Origin: Chaetoderma sp. LZ-2023a
Taxonomy: Eukaryota; Mollusca; Caudofoveata; Chaetodermatida; Chaetodermatidae
Direction of reading: 5' to 3'
Assembly: GCA_034401795.1 (NCBI GenBank)
Contig: CM067366.1
Location: 73,083,087-73,147,086 of the forward strand
DNA: 64,000 nt
Positions 10,672 through 22,275 of this stretch are shown in pieces; position 1 is the first letter of the stretch; the number at the start of each line of letters is the position of its first letter. The notes beneath the pieces were generated by a model. That model was not told where the DNA came from. It worked only from the letters and a program-made list of their open reading frames with translations, and made no database searches. The position numbers and the translations under genes are program-made.

Positions 10672-11902
10672 AAATATCTACAATCTTAATCCATAGCATT
10701 GTGTACGACAGAAATACAAAATATACAAGTGGCAATAGCCAACAATAACTGGTTGGTGCGTGTCCGTGTTATCTTTACAACAACTTGGTCTAGTACTGCT
10801 TTTATATTGGTAGCCTGACGCCTATTTCCATATGTTGATGTCCAAAATCTGAATGACCTGAACAGTAATTGATTGTCTGCTCCTTCTGTGAATTAACCCC
10901 GATCTAACCATCGGCACGACGATGTATTGTGAGGTGGTGCAGGACAGTTAATGCTAATCTGATCTGTGTTACTTTGTTCCATATTGTTCTGTCAGAAGGC
11001 CTGTGTTGAATCCAATCAAGTACCTTCAGTGGTCAATGTTTTTCAATATTGCCCAACGTTAGTGTGTAAATATTTCCGTCATCAGATTGAAATTGTTCTA
11101 AGTGGGTCTCTTCCTCGTCTTTGCTCTCTAACATATTAATATATTTAAATCGTACACATCTTTCGAAATTAACATCCATAGAATCTCACTTACAGATGGC
11201 AATCATCTAGTAAAGTTATGTGTAGAATAACCACTGTATAATTTGGAATGGACTAATTTCCATGTATCCAACAATTGTATATCTTCGTGATTGGAATTGA
11301 TCCATTTCATTTTAAATGGCACTGGGCATATTTAGTACATTCCATCATGAAATTGTGCTGATTAACTGTTCATGCTTTTGTCATGCTGTTCATTAAACTC
11401 GACATTTTTCTGATTTAAATGCCTTGGAACCCTGTGTTTGGGTAATTCCAATTGAATAAACATAAGGAAATTACGAGCAATATATCGTGCTCGACCTGAG
11501 ATAGAGGATCTTTCTATAACAATGGTCTTGCATTGAAAATTATTAACCAAATATTCGAGAAATATCTTGACCTACACACATTTACATCACCGTCTCCGTT
11601 GTGTACCATAGCATCTAAATTACATCCTGTCATAAACTTATTTGAGGTCTTGAAGTGGCGCCACTGGTTTCATGGCAAACATGCTATTGAGATGATTAAA
11701 TTGACTAATATTGATTAAATGCCATAATTTGACACGCTCATCTTTGTCGATCCTGACATTCTCGTATAGACATGAAACATACAGGACAAGACACGAAGCC
11801 CTACAAATAGAGAATGCTTCCATCTTGTCCACGTTTACCCCCTAGGGACGAAAGCTATGAGCGCAAACATTCAGATGCGTTAACACGGCCCCGCTAAGAT
11901 GG

Positions 11903-12308
11903 TTAATGGACCTTTCCATTTTAGCCACGCCCCACCCATCACTAGCTAAGGTCCACCAACACCTCGCCGTGTTTGGATTGAGCGATCCCTCACATGCCCT
12001 CGCTATCAATTTCCTGAAAACTATACAGGGAAACTGTTGAATATTTTGTAACTAATTTGACTGGGTGCTGTTGCTGCCTATGGCAGCAACAGCGTCCAGT
12101 CAAATTAGTTTCAAAATATTCAACAAAATATTTATTAAATAGTAAAAGCAAACGATTTGTACAACAACGCATAGGCTGTCTTCAAATATGCGTTCGTGAC
12201 GTACTTATCGACGTCATTCATTATGATGTCATTGTACACATCACGCAGTTCATTATGACGTCATATGATGGGTGGGTACTCTCGAAAGGTGAATTGACCT
12301 CTCCATTA
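11903..12308. mobile_element. Hairpin MITE, family M (best-preserved copy)
   Basis: About 400 bp, with ends TAATGGACC... and ...CTCTCCATTA that are inverted relatives of each other and abut TA on both sides, compatible with a TA target duplication. Near the centre-left (about 12034-12125) is a long near-perfect hairpin: TTGAATATTTTG..CTAATTTGACTGG, then GCTGTTGCTGCC around a TATGG loop, and the reverse arms. TGACGTCA-like and ATGATGTCAT motifs recur on the right. Related copies lie at about 45169-45611, 48600-48985 and 63115-63462. No transposase is encoded. Superfamily uncertain (Tc1/mariner-like by TA). Confidence 0.7.
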
Positions 12309-12774
12309 GAACTGTTAATAAGTTTATCGTGTTTAACAAGAACATCTGGAGATTAAGACTTTCATTACTGTGAGCCGAAGACTCATCCAGATCACACTAT
12401 TAACTTTTAACCATTTTGTCAATGAAAAACGTTGTTGTCTAGTAACTCTCTTAATAAACACAGTTATTCTTCCATCAATCTTTCAAAATATGTATAAAAT
12501 CTGATTTTCATTATATCAGAATAAAAGTTATGGGTGATAGTAGAACAGGAGAGAAGTTAATGGCTTGCTGAGAAGTATAATAATAATAAGCTGTTGAGAA
12601 AATTTATATATTAATTACGTCATGTATAATTTTGACAAAGACATGATATCCTAGGGCAACTGCTTTGCATTGAGAGTGCTTGTTGTGAATCCAGAGGTAC
12701 GGTCTCATGCACCATATGGTTATAGATCTGTACATCAAATGCCACCCGCCCCCCTCCCATCTCGTCGTCATATG

Positions 12775-12870
12775 CCTCAGCTAGAGAACTATACTTGACA
12801 ATATTGATGTTCATCTAGACATATACTTGACAATATTGATGCTCAGCTATATAACTATACTCGACAATAT
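12775..12870 (+). repeat. 34-bp tandem repeat, about three units (copy 2 version)
   Basis: Units centred on CTATACTTGACAATATTGAT. The homologous place in copy 3 (about 23065-23310) holds about seven units. Confidence 0.75.
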
Positions 12871-12974
12871 ATGTGCATGAATGTCCATTTGCTGCAGGAA
12901 TTGTCCTCATACAGTGGCAATATTTGTTTAAAGAAGCGCATGTTCTTTATAGACACACAATTACAGACATACAT

Positions 12975-13025
12975 GTAGCTCAGAAACCTGTGGCTCAGAA
13001 ACCCGTGGCTGAGAAACCTGTGGCA
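12975..13025 (+). repeat. 17/18-bp tandem repeat, three units
   Basis: GTGGCTCAGAAACCTG is repeated three times with one or two changes, giving an apparent AQKPVAQKPVAEKPV peptide. Copy 3 has a single unit at about 23418, so this is a local expansion, not a coding repeat. Confidence 0.75.
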
Positions 13026-13189
13026 CTAGCACTGTCAGATATCCAATTTAATCTTTGTTGCAAAGTCCACACCACCACCCCCACCCCGCCTCTCTCTCTT
13101 GGCCTCTTGCCATGGAAAAGCCGTGAATGCGTAAATGCTTTTGTCAGTCACACAATTCTTTTTATATATAGTTGATTACAAACAATCTT

Positions 13190-13620
13190 TATGTGGCTAC
13201 GTCTAGATCATGGTACCTAGATCAGCCGTCATGACTAACAAATTGTGGTCACTAGGACTAACTTACCGTACTAGGAGATCAAGTTTCTGGTGCAACAAAT
13301 CGTGTTAACTAGAACTCTAACCTTATTGCAAACAGATCATAATATCTAGGCCTATAACCTTATTGTGAACAAATCATTGTCACTAGGACAACAAACCTCA
13401 GTGAGCAATAAATAGTGGTTATTAGTGCTCCAAACCTACTGACTGTAGTGGTTACTAGGACAGGAAGCTTAATGAGTGACACACCATAGTGATTAGAACA
13501 ACTTAGCGAGCAACAATCTGTGGTTACTAGAACAACCGTAATGAGTCAGCTTAACAAATACGACAACAGTCTTACAGAGCAACAATTTTAGTCATTTCAA
13601 GGACAGATATTGTAGTTCTT
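13190..13620 (+). repeat. Degenerate tandem repeat (ancestral form of the 62-bp minisatellite)
   Basis: Loose repeats of GTGGTCACTAGGACTA-like and AACCTTATTG-like words at irregular spacing. The homologous region of copy 3 (23630-24545) is a regular 57-62-bp array. Confidence 0.6.
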
Positions 13621-14828
13621 TGATGGCGGTCTTTCAACCACATGCCATCAGGCCATATCCCTATTCATACATAAGGTTTTGTTTCGCTAATGTTGCTTAC
13701 TTTTATCCTGAGATTAAATCATATCAAATATACCATTGCTGATGCTTTCAGGAATGATATCGATCCTAATTGTATATACTTCTATGAAATGCATAATTTT
13801 TTCAATTTCTATTCATGAAGTCGAGCTTTGCTTTATTTACACGATGGGAAACCAATTATAGATCATATGCACAATATAATACAAGCCATCTTATCGACAT
13901 GTAACAATTTTGTTTGCAGCAGCAACGGCTAGCTCAGTAACCAAAGCGGTAACTGAGAGAGCAACATAGACAATTATTTCAGTCATAGGATTTCTAAGAC
14001 AGTATCATCTACAAATGTATGATGCACGGCTTGATTACCACTTAGAGATAACACTATATTCAGTACGCGTACATAAGAGCTATTTATTTAGCACTACTTA
14101 CAGGTGTGATTGCCTCTTCTCGCTAGGTCTGGTTCTTGTGATTAATATTGAAAATGTGATTAAATCAACCAATGAGAACAGATAAGTCAATAGCCAGGAT
14201 GTAGACGATATGATTAACTCCATTAATATACTTGCATAGACTTTGACTAAACTCAATCCATGAGTTACACAGGTTCAGGAGGGAAAATATCATATGTTTT
14301 CTTTTGTATTTATATAACCTTGATTTAGTTGTAATTATATTTACTCACTTTGAATACGCTAACATTGTCATCTCTCTTAATATCCTTTGTAAACATTGTT
14401 TTGTTTGTGACATCATATCTGTCCCTGGTATCAATGCTGTCTCTGCGATGATATCAGTGGTATTGAGTAATTAGTATTGCCATTGCTGCTTCTGTAATTA
14501 GCTAATATTACAGAGTCAATGATACTGATTGATTGATTGATCAGTAATTATATTCATTATTCAATCCTGGCTCAATGTTCTCAGGTTATTTTAGTGTGTT
14601 GTCTATGAAATGAATATTCCTTTATAGTTTTGTGTCCACTTAAGCAGGATGTAATATTAAGTTTAATGGGTGGGATCTTATGGACACATATCCATGCATG
14701 CATGCACGTAGGTGCATGGATAGTACATTCAGCTCGTGATTCTTGACCATGAGACTAAATATATTATGAATGACTGGGCTAATTACTGTCACGTACATCC
14801 AATCTCCAGCCCAGTATCCCAATGCTTC

Positions 14829-16559
14829 TTAAAGGGAAATTCCAGTGAAAATCGGGAATACGTCAACTAAAATATACTATAATCTGAAATAGTTGCTGCA
14901 AAAAAAAGGTTTCCTTGTTCCATTGTCGATAAATAATAAAATGAATATGCCCAAAACGGTCGAAAACGTGACTCCTCGGGCGCATCCATTTTCTCGTAAC
15001 GAGAGCGAGAAACCGCGAGAGTATGACGTCAATGACACACTAGCAAAATATCGCCAGTGCTTTAGATTTACCTGTTTACTTCGCGCTATGAAGGCCGAAT
15101 ATTAACTAACCATTTAATGACCAAATTCTGTCAGGAAAATCAGAATATTTCCTTATTGTATGGCCATTTGCAGGCGTTTTAATTGTAAATTCTCAAAAAT
15201 GGTCTCTTGACCTGCGTCCTCAGCTTGACGATTGCAGACGCCAGTGCTGGCATGAGATGGTTAAATCGCAACATGTCCGCATGTCAAGCATGGGCTTGCA
15301 GTAAGAGAAACGATCATGGAAAGGGTACAGCAATTCACATTTTCAGATACCGGATCCACAGAAGCATCCGCATGAATAGGGGCTAAATGAAAGATAACAT
15401 TATAGCTTCATAACATCGGCACTTGATGGATATCTTCACATTTAAATTTGGAAGACACAAGTTTAGAACATATAGTCTGTATAATTTTAAAATAATGTGT
15501 CCTGCATTTCAAAACAAAAGGCACGGTACTTAATTTTAATATAACAGAATCAAGCTCGACAATTAACGTCAGTATTTGCTTGCATCAATTGTAAAATGGA
15601 ATTTGCAAACCAAAATGAAACGATGTCGCTGATTGTCTGGTCGGTCAATTATAAACAATCGCTTAGCGGCTTACTTCATAGACGATAGTAGGTGACAGCT
15701 AGTAAATAATGACAAGCGCAAGCTAGACATAATTAGTAATTTAGTGCTTTCACACTATTGAAATCTAGCGTTATTAATCATTTACAATGTTTACTCCCAA
15801 TTTTAAAATAACTATGCAGAGTGCTTAATATTCTGAATTAAATTTGGCTGGAATTAGCCTATGTTGCAGCAGCTGCCAAACTAGTTAGTTTCACACAATC
15901 TGCAGGGTAAATTTTAAGCTTTCTGCTTTTCTATCCTTGAAAGAGTTAACTAATTGATCCCAAATTTTTAAATGTTTACCCATATTTACTCCCTGTTGAA
16001 TATTTTGAAACTGGAAGTTGACTGTAAGCAGAAGTTGCAATAGGCAGCAACAGCTTTCAGAGAAATGACTGTCAACGTTTATTCAACTAACATATTTTAC
16101 GCGTTCAAGAATTTGTTGTAACTGGTTGATTGCAAACATGCTCCTGGCATAACACTTCAGTTTTTAAAAAAAAAATAGAATATGCCCATTTGCCGACCAA
16201 GAAGACACTTTTTGACAATTTAGCACTGCAATGACTGGCGCGATCATCGGGACACTAATTGCACTTTAATTTCCTCCAAACAATGTGGCAGTGTCAGTTG
16301 TTTAGCCAATATGCTAAGTATCCACGAGATGCTAGATTTACCTCCCCTGCTTACGGCTATCCTTGATCGGACAAAGAGTTGGTGTCGGCGACATCAGCCG
16401 CTTGTCCAAAATGCCTCTCTACTGGTTACTTTAGCAATTTAAATTGAGGATATCTTTCTTATTTGTTGGCATAAAATTGTGCTCTTGGTCTCAAATTAAT
16501 ACGGAGAATTAGTACTTTACGCCAGATGCACAGAATCCCCCAGTGGAATATCCCTTTAA
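14829..16559. mobile_element. Non-autonomous TTAA element with T2/Kolobok-type ends
   Basis: TTAA at 14829-14832 and at 16556-16559 bracket the element. Immediately inside are AGGGAAATTCCAGTG on the left and, inverted, AGGGATATTCCACTG on the right: 15-bp terminal inverted repeats with two mismatches. TTAAAGGRR ends with a TTAA duplication are the hallmark of the T2 MITEs described in Xenopus, assigned to the Kolobok superfamily; piggyBac also uses TTAA but its tips usually start CCC. The 1.72-kb interior has no transposase. A 70-codon ORF at 14893-15105 looks accidental, with a TGACGTCA-like site inside it. The interior also holds decayed pieces resembling both hairpin MITE families (about 15995-16090 and 16170-16300). 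Both paralogous copies of the block have a single empty TTAA here. Confidence 0.85.
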
Positions 16560-16564
16560 ATGTG

Positions 16565-17050
16565 TTATTGTTGTGTTTGCATTTCATGATGTTTATGAAT
16601 TTCCTAGGTAATATGCGTTACATTCCATGAAGCTTATTTCATAGGTATTGTTTCACATTTCATGATACTTATGTATTTCCTAGGTAGTATGTGTGACATT
16701 TCATGATGCTTATGCATTCCTAGGTATTGTGAGTGAAATTACATGCAGCTTATATATCTCCTAGGTAGTGTGTGTGCGTACGTGCGTGCGTGCGTGCTGA
16801 TATAATGTGTGGGATTTCATGATGTTTATGCATTTCCGTGGTATTGTGTGTGACATTCCATGATGCCTAAATATTTCCTAGGCATTGTAGCATTTCAGGA
16901 TGCTTATGTATCTCCTAGGTATTATGTTTCACACTTCATGATGCTTATGTATTTCCTAGGCATTGTGATTGACATTCCATGATGCTTATGTATTTCCTAG
17001 CCATTGTATGTGGTATTTAAAAGACACCATTAATAACTAACAAGATGACG
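16565..17050 (+). repeat. Degenerate ~45-60-bp repeats (TTTCATGATGCTTATGTATTT)
   Basis: About nine units of the type 'CATTTCATGATGCTTATGTA' followed by TTTCCTAGGTATTGTGTG, with a GTGCGTGC microsatellite in the middle (about 16768-16798). The same array occurs in copy 1 (8935-9140), copy 3 (26475-26690) and inverted in copy 0 (near 4130-4160, about one unit). Confidence 0.75.
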
Positions 17051-17621
17051 TGAAATCTTCGTGGAATCAAATATGTCTTTACTGCCATATATGTGCATAT
17101 CTGCCACAGACTTTAACCCTCACACTCCACGCCCCCCCCCCCCCTCCCCCGCCCCACACACCACCACCCCACCCACCCACCCACGCACGCACATACACGT
17201 GCTTTTGTAGTTCGGATCGACCGGTCGGGTACCGGCCGTACCAGCTAAGCTGGGTACGCGCCGCCCGTCTAGGATTCGTTCTCTGAACACGCCCCTCTGG
17301 GTAGGGCTATAAGCATATATAGGCCTATGGGAGAGAGAGCGTGTCGAAAAATGACTACGTTCATTAAACGCATTATGCGCATGCGCGTGCCAGGACGCTG
17401 TTTCTATGGAACGCGTAGTTGTGACCTAGTTAGGATGGTGCTTATAGTGTACCGAGCTGGTACTCTGTAATTCTTATTGATTGTCTGTTCCCGTTAAAAC
17501 TGGCATTAATCAAGACCAGAATTCAACGGGCTTTCCAAATCTATAAACAATTTCAAAATCGGTTGAGAAATGGCTGAGTTATCCAGAAAAACTCTTATTG
17601 ATTATCTTCACAATATTGCCC

Positions 17622-17790
17622 TGACGTCATAACCACGTGGACATAACGCTTCTAGAATGTTCTAGAACGTTCGACGACGTTATTATTAGCCGTGTGCTGA
17701 TTGGCTGTTGCTCGAACGATGATTGGATGAAGCCTGCGCCTGTGACGTCATGGAGAGTATAAAAGGAGAAGCGATCCAGTGATCGAGAGC
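17622..17790 (+). promoter_or_regulatory. Heat-shock-type Pol II promoter: CRE, five-unit HSE, two CCAAT boxes, CRE, TATA
   Basis: In order on the plus strand: TGACGTCA at 17622-17629. Then a perfect alternation TTC-nn-GAA-nn-TTC-nn-GAA-nn-TTC at 17650-17672, i.e. five ideal heat shock factor pentamers without mismatch. Then inverted CCAAT boxes (ATTGG) at 17700-17704 and 17722-17726, a second perfect TGACGTCA at 17743-17750, and TATAAAAGG at 17758-17766. Transcription would start near 17790; a small hairpin TCGGCC-AGG-GGCCGA follows at about 17796-17812. The element spacing is that of animal hsp70-like promoters. No chaperone coding sequence follows; what it drives is unknown. Confidence 0.75.
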
Positions 17791-18329
17791 ATCCTCGGCC
17801 AGGGGCCGAACAGGTTGGAGCTGTATTAGCTACGATCGACAGATATTATGCATATGACTTAAGTTTCCGTCGCGTTCCCGTAGCTACCAGTAGCCAACCC
17901 ACTGCAGTAAAAGCAATTTTACTGTTCCCGAATATCAACATCTCCTTCGGAACACAAACTTGCGGTGAGGCCTTTGCGGCCTGAATATGTGAGTCTACAG
18001 ATGTAGAGGCAGGATGTTCTTTGATGGATGACTCGCCGGATCTGCCAGCTACGCCTAAAAGTGGTATTTGAAACGACGACGCACCAATCATGTAAGTTCT
18101 TCCAACTTTCGACCGCAGCAAGTAAACTCTGCCGGTGCGTCTTCAGAGCTGGTTGACGTACCCAGCACCGCTTGTGACGGGTTGTTTACACCTTCCATCT
18201 GTGCCATCGGTGTATGGGAACTTTCTTCACTACATAGTACTATCGTATCTTTTACTGACTGCTCGTTAGACATTCTAGTAGGCCTACATCACTAAGCGAT
18301 GCACTCCCACAATGAGTGTTCTTGCGGAA

Positions 18330-18385
18330 CTCTTGTTTGCGGAAAACAGCTTGCGGGAACCACCCTGCGGGAACTTTCCAGCTTC
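18330..18385 (+). repeat. Short cluster of TGCGGGAAC-like words
   Basis: CTTGCGGAAC, TTTGCGGAAA, CTTGCGGGAAC and CTGCGGGAAC occur within 55 bp at about 12-18-bp steps. This may be a clustered binding site or a decayed short tandem repeat. It lies about 540 bp downstream of the predicted start of the heat-shock-type promoter. Confidence 0.45.
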
Positions 18386-21300
18386 CGGAGACCGCACCAT
18401 CTCACATGGACTACAGATCTACGTCTCAATTTCAGTAACACGGTAGCCTAACTTGGGAATGACTACTGAGTATTCAAGTAACTATACTTCACCGTTTAAT
18501 TATTTCTCTATATAGGTTTTGTTAATTATCTCATATCCGTACTAATGGGTCCAATGACTAAAAGGAACCGTAACGGTCTTAGGACCAATGGTTATAATTT
18601 CTGTATTTGTTAAATAGTTATTTTCATTTTCCTCAATGTGTTGCTAACCGCACTATAGTAGGTTCGTTAACCTGTATTACTACATATATCTTAATCATTG
18701 CCACCGTATTGTTTGTTCTGGTTAGATTACGTAGGTATATGGCCAGTGGCCATCCGTTAAATTGTTTTGCTTAAGTTATAGAAAATATAGGAATGCAGTA
18801 CACGTAGAAAACACTATACAGCAACATTTTTATATGCAGCATTTTCTCCTGCCACCAACAATTTCTCACTGTCCGTGCTATAACTCTGTTTAGCCCGGCA
18901 TGCTACCGACTAAACCTTTTCTATTCGGCTCGATAGGATAGGTTCAAAATGATTAGAGACACTTTCTTCATTACATACTGTATAATATATTCTTCTCTTC
19001 CGGCAGTGCGATAATCTAGCCCCGCACTCCGGTAAGACTCATAACTCCAAGATTGTGTCTCTCTTCATATTCCTCTTAGCCTTGTGGCTTCTTAATTGTT
19101 TGGCCGTCCCTATCCGCACCATGGGCTGATCCGACTCTGGGAAAATATTGGGGTTTCCGAGCGGTGATGGCTAGGGTGCGGTATCACATACACATTCCCG
19201 TGTATCTTCGGATACTTAGTAGATAGTACTTTAAGCCAATGTAGGAAAGCACTGCGAAAACACATGTATTAATTATTATTTTATTTACTGACAACTCTCC
19301 CGCACCGCAGTGCAAAACTGGCAACATGTATATAAACCTAACGACAGGTTAAACGGTTAGTTCCATAGGACCCGGTGACGGGCGGCATACGTATTCTCAC
19401 TGAATTCTGTTATGATGTCTGGGCATGATATTTAGATCTGCCACGCCCTTACGGGAAGGACATTTACGGTGTGCATTCGTCTCTCTTACCCCCCGCATAA
19501 CGATAGGAGATATGGCCTAATAATGCTTTCGTGAAATGTAAATGTTTCATGTGGTTGCGAAGCGGATTGTCCGGATTCTCACCCAGTTCAGAGATCCCAC
19601 TAAGTAACAAGTATGAGCGCTGTCTACAGTATTGATGTCCTCGGGCATCTGTTCTCCGTGACAGCCGTGTCTAATAGCTAGGTAAATATCGGCCAGTTGC
19701 GGCCTAAACTAATTCTTGTTTTGAAAACAACTAAAAGGAATCGAGCAAAGCAGAAGGCCCGCAGAAATAAAGCGGCAACTACCAACTCAGCATATTAGGA
19801 ATCACATAAGATGGTGACGAAGGAATCCATCGGGAATCTTCCGTTCCGTCTTCACGTAAAACAGTACGCACCCCTATAGTCATAATGTCACTAGGTATGG
19901 TCTTTTCTTTCTACAGCATTTTTGTTTGAAATATTAGAGCGGGCCTATTTTTGCCTACTATTCTTCTCCCACTTTAAGCTGTGGCGACACCTTCCCAAGA
20001 CGGAGGCCCACGTGAGGCACTTGCCTCTCGCAAGGATTCAGCGACGACGGTCCACGCCAGGATAATACTCCTCACCCAAACTAGCACTAGGAGTAGTGCC
20101 TGCATTAGGCACATCACTTTTTCGTCTGAGATAGCCTTCTTCCTTTCAGCTTAGAGGTATAATAACATATATTAAGTTAAATAGCTATGTCTTGTATACG
20201 GGAGCCTCCCTTGTGGGGATACCTCTGCGGACCTACGAGTCTGTGTGGTACCTCCGGGAGCACCATGTTTAAAAGTTCGTCTACCTGCCTCTATGTCTTG
20301 TATTTTCGTATGCTCTTATTGTAGTTTATGTAGCATATTTTTCAATTAGTTAGGTAAACTCATTGTATAGACATATTTTAGGTCACCAAATCAAATCTTG
20401 TAAGTCCATAGATCACGAAATTGCTATGGACAGGCATACTGGTGACACAAACTCTTGGGATGAGACCGTTGTGTTTAATGTTCGCGACAATGGTCGCATG
20501 GCCCCACCGGAACGATTGAGTTCCACTGGCCTTAGGAGCCGGTTTTTGTTTCTCGCAAGGCAGCCTCGTTCAAGGTCCGTCACCCCGAGACCGGATGCTA
20601 ACCAGCGTCGTCAGTCGTCGTGCACTTACGGCGCGGCGAATCGGCATGAGACATCGGAATGGCCCGACACTACCTGGCGAGCTACACTTTGTCGTGAATG
20701 ATTAATCTGCTTCGCAGGAAATTATATCAATTTAGCGGTTATTGCTCAGGGATTATGCAAGGTTGGTGTGGACCAGCATCCATTTTTATGAGCGCGGTGA
20801 TTTGCGATGAACACAGAATTGCAGAATATGTTTGTTGGATGACAGCAGACGTGTCAGTGATCTATCTGACAGTCGGGAAGGGTAGAGCTATCAGCGGATC
20901 ATCACCTGCATTGCTTCATGCTGAACTCACTTGAACATCGAGTCCCTGAAACATTGAGGCACGATCTCACTAACTTAATTCTAACGTTGATTCTTCTATA
21001 AGACATGGCAGCAACAACTTTTAGTCAAAGTGTCAAGGAGATTAGCACCTATTATTATGAGCACATGTAGTTAATCGCAATATATATATCATCTATAACA
21101 TACAGAATGAACATAGTTCCAGTTATGATGCATTTACAATCCACGATTAGGGTCATAGACTCACAGATGATAAAATTCATGACGGATTCTTTGTATTGTG
21201 TGTAATTTATACCGAATTAATGTTCAGGAAAATAAATATACATAAATATTATTAGAAAGCCCGTTAAATGCTGTCATGGTCCTCAGAGGTTGTAAATTTG

Positions 21301-22161
21301 TACTGCATCAGCTTTTTCATATGATTGCTGTCTGATGGAATTAGATCACAAGGAGTGATGATATAGGGGGTGGCACAGCTACAGCTACAGTGTTGTAAAG
21401 TACAGATGGTTACAGTGATGGTGGCATTAAATGGTGATAACAGTAGCAGCATGTATATCTGCTCATGTAGTGATGCGTGTGGTAGTGGTGGTGATATTGA
21501 CAATAGTTCTGTCTAAAAATCTTATGAATATAGGAAAGTAGATGCCTTCTTCTTTTTGATATTGGATTTGGCTAGGTGTGAACACGTACTGTAATGACGG
21601 CATGACGATATATTGTGAGGTGGTGCTGGACCTTTAATGCTAATCTGCTCTGTGTAACTTTGTTCCAGATTGTTCCGTGGCTTGTCAGAAGGCCTTTGTT
21701 GAATCCAATCAAGTACCTTCTGTTGGAAGGTGTGGTCAATTTATTCCAGAGGAGACGTACATGGATACTTCCTTCACCAGATTGAAATGTCTCTAAGTGT
21801 GTCTCTTCCTCGACTTTGCTCTCTATCATATTAATATATTTAAATCATACACCTCCTCAATTAACATTCAGGGTTTTTAAATTTAATTGATCTTCATAAA
21901 CCCTCACTCACAGATGGCAATCTTCCAGTAAAATTATGTGTAGAATAAACACTGCCTTGGAATTTGGTTGCACTTATTTTTCACATAGTCAACAATTATA
22001 TATCTTTGCATGTACATGCCTGGGAATGGACCCATTTCATTCTGAATGGCACTAAAATCTGTTGATGCTTTTGCCACGCTGTTTTTAAAACTCTACAATT
22101 TTTAAGATTTAATTGTTTTGAAACCATGTGTTTGGGTAACTCCAGTTGAATAGACATGATG

Positions 22162-22275
<114 letters not shown>

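Larger units (their letters stand above)
9735..17122 (+). repeat. Low-copy duplicated block, copy 2
   Basis: Starts at TGAATGATTAATCTGCTTCG (9747), the same words that open copy 3 at 20695. Shared landmarks follow at 9830-9860, 10240-10300, 11000-11040, 11520-11830, 12620-12900, 13670-13900, 14150-14640 and 16565-17050. Relative to copy 3 it has a GT-rich insertion (about 10548-10908), a hairpin MITE (11903-12308) and a 1.7-kb TTAA element (14829-16559). It lacks the (AT)n of copy 3. No coding gene was recognised in any homologous part: the short ORFs are not conserved between copies. Confidence 0.8.
17123..20685. other. Unclassified ~3.56-kb segment between duplicon copies 2 and 3
   Basis: Copy 1 runs directly from CACAGAATTTACCGACCTCC (9715) into TGAATGATTAATCTGC, while here the same two edges are about 3.56 kb apart, so this segment was inserted or is ancestral junction DNA. 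It begins with a C-rich tract (17130-17190), is richer in GC and CpG than its neighbours, and carries a compact promoter at 17622-17766. No terminal inverted or direct repeats or target duplication were found by eye. Short ORFs on both strands (17846-18295, 20363-20701) resemble no family I recognise. A run of TGCGGGAAC-like words at about 18330-18385 is the only other local pattern. It could be a decayed mobile element or a piece of a host locus; nothing further is identifiable. Confidence 0.5.

Noticed and set aside
17846-18295. Protein-coding gene downstream of the heat-shock-type promoter
   Set aside because: Short overlapping ORFs on opposite strands, no recognisable domain, and the promoter-proximal ATGs are followed at once by stops.
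19000-20300. Ribosomal RNA gene fragment
   Set aside because: Some GGTGACGGGC-like words recall rRNA, but no continuous conserved rRNA core could be followed.
20363-20701. 112-codon ORF as a gene
   Set aside because: Arg/Ser-rich frame in GC-rich unclassified sequence, no known motif, and it runs into the start of duplicon copy 3.
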